Assembly (NCBI RefSeq): GCF_023701945.1
Contig: NZ_JABAEF010000014.1
Coordinates: forward strand, 1-64,000
Direction of reading: 5' to 3'
DNA from: Rhizobium sp. CG5
GTDB taxonomy: Bacteria > Pseudomonadota > Alphaproteobacteria > Rhizobiales > Rhizobiaceae
Length of the DNA stretch: 64,000 nucleotides
Under the pieces are notes generated by a model, which was given only the letters and a program-made list of their open reading frames with translations, made no database searches and was not told the origin of the DNA. Shown here in pieces: positions 34,072 to 40,745 of the stretch (position 1 is the stretch's first letter; each line of letters opens with the position of its first letter). Made by a program: the position numbers and the translations under genes.

Positions 34072-35031
34072 GTGACGGATATCGACAATACGATCCAGGA
34101 TATAGGCTTCATCCTGGTCCCGGGCTTTGCGCTGATGTGCTTTGCCTCGGCCGTCGAACCGCTGCGCGCCGTCAATCTCCTGGCCGGGCGGGAGCTTTAC
34201 CGGGTCCATATCTATTCGCCGGATGGCGAGATGGTCCGCTCCTCGTCGGGGGCACTGGTACCGGCCCAGCCGCTGCCGGCCCGCGGCGAGCGGCTGCATT
34301 CGGTCTTCGTGGTCGCCGGCGGCCATCCCTCCGGCTGGCACTGGCCGAACATCTATGCCAGCCTCAGGGCGTTCGAGCGGGATGGCGCGCGGATCGGCGG
34401 CATTTCCGGCGGTCCCTATCTGCTGGCCGCCGCCGGCCTGCTCGGCGCCCATCGCTTCACCATCCATTGGGAACATGCGCCGGCGCTGATCGAAGAATTC
34501 CCGGACCTAAAACCCGAACAGGCGCGCTATATCTTCGATCGCAACCGCCTGACCTGCGGCGGCGGCGTGGCGCCGCTCGACATGATGCATGCGCTGATCG
34601 CCGCCCGCTTCGGCCCGGCCTTCGCCACCCGTGTCAGCGACTGGTATCTGCACACCCAGGTCGGTTCCGCCGCCGAGCCGCAACGCGCCTCGCTTGCCGA
34701 GCGTCACGGCCTGCATCATCCCGCACTTCTGGCCGCCTTGGAAAAGATGGAGGCGACGATCGAGCAGCCGCTCGACCGCGATGCCATGGCGCGCTTCGCC
34801 GGCGTCACGCCGCGCCATCTCGACAGGCTGTTTGCCGGCCATCTGAACTCCACGTTCACGCTGGAATACCGTCGGCTACGGCTCGAACATGCGCGCAAGC
34901 TGCTGCAGCAGAGCGCCCTGTCCGTCTCCGAAATTGGCTTTGCCTGCGGCTTTGCCAGCCCCGGCCATTTCGCCCGGCGATACCGCGAGCATTTCGGCGT
35001 CACGCCGCGCAACGGTCGCAAGGCCCATTGA
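34072..35031 (+). CDS. glxA: GlxA-type AraC regulator with DJ-1/PfpI-like domain
   Basis: A 319-residue regulator with an N-terminal DJ-1/PfpI (class I amidotransferase-like) domain (about 8-180) and a C-terminal AraC pair of helix-turn-helix motifs (about 220-315, ending GFASPGHFARRYREHFGVTPR). No ATG fits; the GTG at 34072 is preceded by AGGACAGGA and gives the family length. The long upstream frame is a shadow of the GH5 gene. It lies directly before glxB, so it probably activates glxBCD-glnT in response to a nitrogen compound. Confidence 0.85.
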   Translation: MTDIDNTIQDIGFILVPGFALMCFASAVEPLRAVNLLAGRELYRVHIYSPDGEMVRSSSGALVPAQPLPARGERLHSVFVVAGGHPSGWHWPNIYASLRAFERDGARIGGISGGPYLLAAAGLLGAHRFTIHWEHAPALIEEFPDLKPEQARYIFDRNRLTCGGGVAPLDMMHALIAARFGPAFATRVSDWYLHTQVGSAAEPQRASLAERHGLHHPALLAALEKMEATIEQPLDRDAMARFAGVTPRHLDRLFAGHLNSTFTLEYRRLRLEHARKLLQQSALSVSEIGFACGFASPGHFARRYREHFGVTPRNGRKAH

Positions 35032-35045
35032 TCGTCTCGTCAAAC

Positions 35046-35074
35046 ATATTTCTCTTAAGGAAAATATATTTCTC
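35046..35074 (+). promoter_or_regulatory. Direct repeats before glxB, candidate GlxA site
   Basis: ATATTTCTC occurs at 35046-35054 and again at 35066-35074. The 20-base period (two helical turns) on one DNA face is typical of AraC-family half-sites. It is about 80 bases before the glxB start. Confidence 0.45.
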
Positions 35075-35152
35075 AAGAGTTGATTCCAAACGCCAATCCT
35101 GTTACCCAGATGAGCAAGAGCAAACCTCTCAAAGCGGATGGAGTGAGCGCCG

Positions 35153-36061
35153 ATGTGTGGCATTGTTGGATTGTTTCTGAAGGACAAGAGCCTGGAGCCA
35201 CAACTGGGTGCCCTGCTCTCGCAAATGCTTGTGATCATGACCGACCGCGGCCCCGACAGCGCCGGCATCGCCATCTACGGCGCACCGCAATCGGGCAAGT
35301 CCAAGATCACCGTGCAATCGGCCGCCTCAGAGACGGATTTCGCAAGCCTTCAAGCCGATCTTGCCAAGGGCCTCGACAGCGAGGTCGACGTCAAGATCAA
35401 GAATTCCCACGCCGTCATTACGCTGGATGCGACCAAGGTGGCCGAGGCGCGCGCCCTTCTCTCGACGCTCCGCCCCGATATCCGGGTGATGTCGAGCGGC
35501 GACACCATCGAGATCTACAAGGAAACCGGCCTGCCGAAGGACGTGGTGTCGCGCTTTGCGGTCAATGCCATGGCCGGCACCCACGGCATCGGCCACACGC
35601 GCATGGCCACCGAATCCGCCGTCACGACGCTCGGCGCCCATCCGTTTTCGACCGGCGCCGACCAGTGCCTGGTGCACAACGGCTCGCTGTCGAACCACAA
35701 CAACCTGCGCCGCGAGCTGAAGCGCGAGGGCATGTCGTTCGAGACGGAAAACGATTCCGAAGTCGCCGCCGCCTATCTCACCGCCGAAATGGCCCATGGC
35801 CAGAATCTCGGCGCCGCCCTCGACAACGCCATCAACGACCTCGACGGTTTCTTCACCTTCGTGGTCGGCACCAAGTCGGGCTTCGGCGTGCTGCGCGATC
35901 CGATCGCCTGCAAGCCGGCTGTCATGGCAGAGACCGACCAGTATGTCGCCTTCGGCTCGGAATATCGCGCCCTGGTCAACCTGCCCGGCATCGACACTGC
36001 CCGCATCTGGGAGCCGGAACCGGCCACCGTCTATTTCTGGGAACACGAACACGCCGCCTGA
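35153..36061 (+). CDS. glxB: Glutamine amidotransferase class II, GlxB
   Basis: A 302-residue N-terminal-nucleophile amidotransferase. The protein starts Met-Cys-Gly-Ile-Val-Gly, so Cys2 becomes the catalytic residue after removal of Met. HTRMATES (about 147-154) and the QCLVHNGSLSNHNNLR region are typical of the glutaminase domain of glutamate synthase. Encoded with GlxC and GlxD it forms a split glutamate-synthase-like complex, the same set known as MgsABC (N-methylglutamate synthase) in methylamine users. It is first in the operon glxB-glxC-glxD-glnT. Confidence 0.88.
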   Translation: MCGIVGLFLKDKSLEPQLGALLSQMLVIMTDRGPDSAGIAIYGAPQSGKSKITVQSAASETDFASLQADLAKGLDSEVDVKIKNSHAVITLDATKVAEARALLSTLRPDIRVMSSGDTIEIYKETGLPKDVVSRFAVNAMAGTHGIGHTRMATESAVTTLGAHPFSTGADQCLVHNGSLSNHNNLRRELKREGMSFETENDSEVAAAYLTAEMAHGQNLGAALDNAINDLDGFFTFVVGTKSGFGVLRDPIACKPAVMAETDQYVAFGSEYRALVNLPGIDTARIWEPEPATVYFWEHEHAA

Positions 36062-36088
36062 CCAAACTGGCCGACAAGGAAGACCAGC

Positions 36089-36775
36089 ATGCCGAGTTTC
36101 GATCTTGCCATCACGCCGCTGCGTGAGCTCAATCAAAGCCTCCACGACATTCCCGCCGGCAGCAACGACCTGCATTTCGACGTGCTGAACCCGCGTGGCA
36201 GCCACGCGGTCGCCGTCGGCATCGATGCGCCGGTCAGCGTCGATGTGCGCGGCAATGTCGGCTATTATTGCGGCGGCATGAATGCCCAGGCCACGATTAC
36301 CATCCATGGTTCGGCCGGCCCTGGCGTTGCCGAAAACATGATGTCCGGCGTGGTCACCATCAAGGGCGATGCCAGCCAGTATGCCGGCGCCACCGGCCGC
36401 GGCGGGCTCTTGGTCATCGAAGGCAATGCCTCGTCGCGCTGCGGCATTTCGATGAAGGGCATCGATATCGTCGTGCATGGCAATATCGGCCATATGTCAG
36501 CCTTCATGGCGCAGTCCGGTAACCTAGTGGTGCTGGGCGATGCCGGTGATGCGCTGGGCGACAGCCTCTATGAAGCCCGGCTTTTCGTACGCGGCACCGT
36601 AAAAAGCCTCGGCGCCGACTGCATCGAGAAGGACCTGCGGCCCGAGCATATCGAGATCCTGCAGGCGCTTCTCGACAAAGCCGGCGTGACGGATGTGAAG
36701 CCGGAGGAGTTCAAGCGCTACGGCTCGGCCCGAAAGCTCTACAATTTCAACATCGACAATGCCGACGCCTATTGA
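36089..36775 (+). CDS. glxC: GlxC, glutamate synthase GXGXG-domain subunit
   Basis: A 228-residue protein equal to the C-terminal beta-helix (GXGXG) domain of the glutamate synthase large subunit. Repeated short turns such as IHGSAGPGVAENM, IKGDASQYAGATG and VHGNIGHMSAF build the right-handed helix. It lies 28 bases after glxB and 11 before glxD, and would be the structural subunit of the split GlxBCD complex. Confidence 0.87.
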   Translation: MPSFDLAITPLRELNQSLHDIPAGSNDLHFDVLNPRGSHAVAVGIDAPVSVDVRGNVGYYCGGMNAQATITIHGSAGPGVAENMMSGVVTIKGDASQYAGATGRGGLLVIEGNASSRCGISMKGIDIVVHGNIGHMSAFMAQSGNLVVLGDAGDALGDSLYEARLFVRGTVKSLGADCIEKDLRPEHIEILQALLDKAGVTDVKPEEFKRYGSARKLYNFNIDNADAY

Positions 36776-36785
36776 GGGACATGAG

Positions 36786-38114
36786 ATGAGCTATCACAAC
36801 CCGCCCACCACGCCCCGCAAGTCCGCCACCTTCGACGACTACACCCTGTCCGAAATCCGCCGGGCCGCGGCAACCGGCATCTATGATATCCGCGGCGGCG
36901 GCGCCAAGCGCAAGGTGCCGCATTTCGACGACCTGCTGTTTCTCGGCGCCTCGATTTCGCGCTATCCGCTGGAAGGCTATCGCGAGCGCTGCGACACCAA
37001 TGTCGTGCTGGGCGCGCGCTTTGCCAAGAAGCCGATCGAGCTGAAGATCCCGATCACCATTGCCGGCATGAGCTTCGGCTCATTGTCCGGCCCGGCCAAG
37101 GAAGCGCTTGGCCGTGGCGCATCGCTATCCGGCACTTCGACCACGACAGGCGATGGCGGCATGACCGAGGAGGAACGTGGCCATTCCTCGATCCTCGTCT
37201 ACCAGTATCTGCCGTCGCGCTATGGCATGAACCCGCATGACCTGCGCCGCGCCGACGCCATCGAGATCGTCATCGGCCAGGGCGCCAAGCCCGGCGGCGG
37301 CGGCATGCTGCTCGGCCAGAAGATTTCCGACCGCGTCGCCGACATGCGCACCCTGCCGAAAGGCATCGACCAGCGCTCCGCCAGCCGCCATCCCGACTGG
37401 ACCGGCCCCGACGACCTGGAAATCAAGATCCTCGAACTGCGCGAAATCACCAATTGGGAAAAGCCGATCTATGTGAAGGTCGGCGGCGCACGGCCCTATT
37501 ACGATACGGCGCTTGCCGTCAAAGCCGGCGCCGATGTCGTGGTGCTCGACGGCATGCAGGGCGGCACGGCGGCCACCCAGGACGTCTTCATCGAAAATGT
37601 CGGCATGCCGACGCTTGCCTGCATCCGCCCCGCCGTCCAGGCCCTGCAGGACCTCGGCATGCATCGCAAGGTGCAGCTGATCATCTCGGGCGGCATCCGC
37701 TCGGGCGCCGATGTCGCCAAGGCACTGGCGCTCGGCGCCGACGCCGTCTCGATCGGCACAGCGGCACTGGTCGCGATCGGCGACAACGACCCGCATTGGG
37801 AGGCGGAATACAATGCGCTCGGCACCACCGCCGGCGCCTATGACGACTGGCACGAAGGCCGCGACCCGGCCGGCATCACCACCCAGGATCCCGAGCTGAT
37901 GAAGCGCCTCGATCCGGTTCTGGCCGGCCGCAGGCTTGCCAACTATCTCAAGGTCATGACGCTGGAGGCCCAGACCATCGCGCGGGCCTGCGGCAAGAAC
38001 CATGTCCACAATCTTGAGCCGGAAGACCTCTGCGCCCTGACCATCGAGGCCTCGGCCATGGCCCAGGTACCGCTGGCCGGCACCAGCTGGATTCCCGGCA
38101 AGGGAGGGTTTTGA
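36786..38114 (+). CDS. glxD: GlxD, glutamate synthase FMN-domain subunit
   Basis: A 442-residue protein matching the FMN-binding TIM-barrel domain of glutamate synthase. Recognisable parts are AGMSFGSLSGPAKEALGRGA, SRYGMNPHDLRRADAIEI, KPGGGGMLLGQK, and the flavin-binding ISGGIRSGADVAKALALGAD. It catalyses the synthase half-reaction using ammonia from GlxB. ATG 36786 is chosen, with GAGGGACATG upstream. It is followed by a rhizobial mosaic element and then glnT. Confidence 0.88.
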   Translation: MSYHNPPTTPRKSATFDDYTLSEIRRAAATGIYDIRGGGAKRKVPHFDDLLFLGASISRYPLEGYRERCDTNVVLGARFAKKPIELKIPITIAGMSFGSLSGPAKEALGRGASLSGTSTTTGDGGMTEEERGHSSILVYQYLPSRYGMNPHDLRRADAIEIVIGQGAKPGGGGMLLGQKISDRVADMRTLPKGIDQRSASRHPDWTGPDDLEIKILELREITNWEKPIYVKVGGARPYYDTALAVKAGADVVVLDGMQGGTAATQDVFIENVGMPTLACIRPAVQALQDLGMHRKVQLIISGGIRSGADVAKALALGADAVSIGTAALVAIGDNDPHWEAEYNALGTTAGAYDDWHEGRDPAGITTQDPELMKRLDPVLAGRRLANYLKVMTLEAQTIARACGKNHVHNLEPEDLCALTIEASAMAQVPLAGTSWIPGKGGF

Positions 38115-38130
38115 CGTAAGGTTTCGATTT

Positions 38131-38255
38131 GCCCCTCATCCGCCTGCTGGCACCTTCTCCGCGTTGGGACGGGGAGAAGGGACTCGCGGAAACGTTTCCG
38201 TCCCCTTCGCCCCGCCTGCGGGGAGAAGGTGGCCCGGTAGGGCCGGATGAGGGGC
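38131..38255. repeat. RIME-like rhizobial intergenic mosaic element
   Basis: About 125 bases bounded by GCCCCTCATCCGcCTG and its inverted counterpart ending CCGGATGAGGGGC, with inner paired blocks CACCTTCTCC/GGAGAAGGTG. This is the layout of the RIME family of palindromic elements found between genes in rhizobia. It sits inside the glxD-glnT gap and could fold into a long hairpin that lowers read-through or protects the upstream mRNA. Confidence 0.8.
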
Positions 38256-38305
38256 CATTCTTTCTAAAAAGCATAAGTGTCTAAAAAATCCAAAAGGGGA
38301 ACGAC

Positions 38306-39613
38306 GTGACACTCGATCTTGCAACCTATGCCAAGGACAATGGCATCAAATATTTCATGATCAGCTACACCGACCTGTTCGGCGGGCAGCGCGCCAAGCT
38401 GGTGCCGGCCCCGGCGATTGCCGGCATGCAGCGCGATGGGGCGGGCTTTGCCGGCTTTGCCACCTGGCTCGACATGACACCGGCCCATCCCGACCTCTTC
38501 GCCCTGCCGGATGCCGCATCGGTGATCCAGCTGCCGTGGAAGAAGGACGTCGCCTGGGTTGCGGCCGACTGCATGATGGAAGGCCGCTCGGTGGCCCAAG
38601 CGCCGCGCAACCTGCTGAAGCGGCTGATCGGTGAAGCCCAGAGCGAAGGCATGCGCGTCAAGACCGGCGTCGAGGCGGAATTCTTCCTGATTTCCGCCGA
38701 CGGCTCGGAGATTTCCGACGGCCTCGATACGGCGGAAAAGCCCTGCTACGACCAGCAGGCCATCATGCGGCGCTACGATGTCATCGCCGAGATCTGCGAC
38801 TACATGCTGGAGCTTGGCTGGGGGCCGTATCAGAACGACCACGAGGATGCCAACGGCCAGTTCGAGATGAACTGGGAATTCGATGACGCGCTGAAAACCG
38901 CCGACAAGCATTCCTTCTTCAAGTTCATGGTCAAATCGGTGGCCGAAAAGCACGGGCTTCGCGCCACCTTCATGCCCAAACCCTTCAAGGGACTGACCGG
39001 CAATGGCTGCCATTGCCATATCTCGGTCTGGGACCTGCCCGGCAAGACCAACGCCTTTGCCGACGACAATGCCGATTTCGGCCTGTCCGCCAAGGGCCGG
39101 AATTTCCTCGGCGGAATCATGAACCACGCCTCGGCGCTGGCCGCCATCACCAATCCCACGGTCAATTCCTACAAGCGCATCAACGCGCCGCGCACCACGT
39201 CGGGGGCCACCTGGTCGCCCAACTCGGTCACCTGGACCGGCAACAACCGCACCCATATGGTGCGCGTTCCCGGTCCCGGCCGCTTCGAGCTTCGTCTGCC
39301 GGACGGTGCCGTCAATCCTTACCTGCTGCAGGCCGTGATCATCGCCTGCGGTCTGAACGGCGTCCGCACCAAGGCCGATCCCGGCCCGCATCACGATATC
39401 GACATGTACCAGGACGGCCATCTGATAAAGGACGCGCCGCGCCTTCCGCTCAATCTGCTCGATGCCTTGCGTCAATACGACGGGGATACGCTTCTGAAAG
39501 ACGCAATGGGAACGGAGTTTTCCGCAGCCTATCTTAAGCTCAAGCACAATGAGTGGAACGCTTATGCCGGTCACTTCACCCAATGGGAGCGCGACAACAC
39601 CCTCGACATTTGA
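38306..39613 (+). CDS. glnT: Type III glutamine synthetase-like protein GlnT
   Basis: A 435-residue member of the glutamine synthetase family, of the GlnT/GSIII-like group common in rhizobia and close to gamma-glutamylmethylamide synthetase. Catalytic-site segments are visible: GVEAEFFL (about 121-128), NGQFEMNW (about 187-194), GNGCHCHISV (about 232-241), and RTHMVRVPGPGRFELRLPDG. It follows glxBCD. Whether it uses ammonia or methylamine is not decidable from sequence alone. Confidence 0.87.
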   Translation: MTLDLATYAKDNGIKYFMISYTDLFGGQRAKLVPAPAIAGMQRDGAGFAGFATWLDMTPAHPDLFALPDAASVIQLPWKKDVAWVAADCMMEGRSVAQAPRNLLKRLIGEAQSEGMRVKTGVEAEFFLISADGSEISDGLDTAEKPCYDQQAIMRRYDVIAEICDYMLELGWGPYQNDHEDANGQFEMNWEFDDALKTADKHSFFKFMVKSVAEKHGLRATFMPKPFKGLTGNGCHCHISVWDLPGKTNAFADDNADFGLSAKGRNFLGGIMNHASALAAITNPTVNSYKRINAPRTTSGATWSPNSVTWTGNNRTHMVRVPGPGRFELRLPDGAVNPYLLQAVIIACGLNGVRTKADPGPHHDIDMYQDGHLIKDAPRLPLNLLDALRQYDGDTLLKDAMGTEFSAAYLKLKHNEWNAYAGHFTQWERDNTLDI

Positions 39614-39661
39614 GGGGCGGCCATAATCGTTCTGTTCGCAGAACAGCTATTCCAACAATCT

Positions 39662-39687
39662 GGCGCCGGCGCTTGTCCGGCGCCTTT
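39662..39687 (+). terminator. Hairpin between glnT and purU
   Basis: GGCGCCGG (39662-39669) pairs with CCGGCGCC at the 3' side before TTTC. A smaller perfect hairpin with a TTCG loop (GTTCTG...CAGAAC, 39629-39644) lies just upstream. They probably attenuate read-through from glnT. Confidence 0.5.
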
Positions 39688-39744
39688 CACTTGGGGTAAA
39701 CAACTGCCGCATGCCCTCCACGGGCCGAGGATAAGGGTCGAGAA

Positions 39745-40629
39745 ATGACAAGCTATGTATTGACGGTTTCCTGCAAGTCCACCCGGGGCATTGTTGCCGC
39801 CATTTCGGGTTATCTGGCCGACGAAGGGTGCAACATCGTCGACAGCTCGCAGTTCGACGACCTCGACACCGGCAAATTTTTCATGCGCGTCAGCTTTATT
39901 TCCGAAGAGGGCATCAGCCGCGACAAGTTGCTCAAGGGCTTCGCGCCGATCGCCGAAAAATTCGCCATGACCTTCGAAATGCATGATTCGGCCCACCGCA
40001 TGAAGGTGATGCTGATGGTCTCGCGCTTCGGTCACTGCCTCAACGACCTGCTCTACCGCTGGAAGATCGGCGCGCTGCCGATCGAGATCGTCGGCGTCGT
40101 GTCCAACCACTTCGACTACCAGAAAGTGGTCGTCAACCACGACATTCCGTTCCACCACATCCCGGTCACCAAGGCCAACAAGCCGCAAGCCGAAGCACGG
40201 ATCATGGAAGTGGTCGAGCAGACCGGCACCGAACTGATCGTGCTGGCCCGCTACATGCAGATCCTCTCCGACAGCATGTGCCAGACCATGTCCGGCCGGA
40301 TCATCAACATCCATCACTCCTTCCTGCCGAGCTTCAAGGGCGCCAACCCCTACAAGCAGGCCTATGAGCGCGGCGTGAAGCTGATCGGCGCTACCGCCCA
40401 TTACGTCACTGCCGATCTCGATGAAGGCCCGATCATCGAGCAGGATCTCGCCCGCATCACCCATGCGCAGTCAGCCGAGGACTATGTCTCGATCGGCCGC
40501 GACGTGGAGAGCCAGGTGCTGGCCCGCGCCATCCACGCCCATATCCATCACCGCACCTTCATCAACGGCAACCGCACGGTCGTCTTCCCGGCCAGCCCAG
40601 GTTCCTACGCCTCCGAGCGCATGGGCTGA
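39745..40629 (+). CDS. purU: Formyltetrahydrofolate deformylase
   Basis: A 294-residue hydrolase that releases formate and tetrahydrofolate from 10-formyl-THF. An N-terminal ACT domain (about 1-80) senses a ligand, and a formyltransferase-like domain follows. Catalytic residues match the family: Asn188 and His190 in INIHHSFLPSF, and Asp226 in TADLDEGPI. In rhizobia purU-type genes often neighbour glx/glnT or one-carbon genes, so a link with C1 metabolism is likely. Confidence 0.92.
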   Translation: MTSYVLTVSCKSTRGIVAAISGYLADEGCNIVDSSQFDDLDTGKFFMRVSFISEEGISRDKLLKGFAPIAEKFAMTFEMHDSAHRMKVMLMVSRFGHCLNDLLYRWKIGALPIEIVGVVSNHFDYQKVVVNHDIPFHHIPVTKANKPQAEARIMEVVEQTGTELIVLARYMQILSDSMCQTMSGRIINIHHSFLPSFKGANPYKQAYERGVKLIGATAHYVTADLDEGPIIEQDLARITHAQSAEDYVSIGRDVESQVLARAIHAHIHHRTFINGNRTVVFPASPGSYASERMG

Positions 40630-40657
40630 CCCTTTCGGGCCATGGCTATACAGAGCG

Positions 40658-40681
40658 CCGGCCGCCGATCCGTGCGGCCGG
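40658..40681. other. Inverted repeat after purU
   Basis: CCGGCCGC and GCGGCCGG form an 8-base stem 29 bases after the purU stop. No T-run follows on the plus strand, so terminator function is doubtful. Confidence 0.3.
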
Positions 40682-40745
40682 GATGGACGCGCGCTATGCG
40701 TTTGATATTGTCGGCTGAATTATAAGTCTCCAAAGGAGAACAGCC

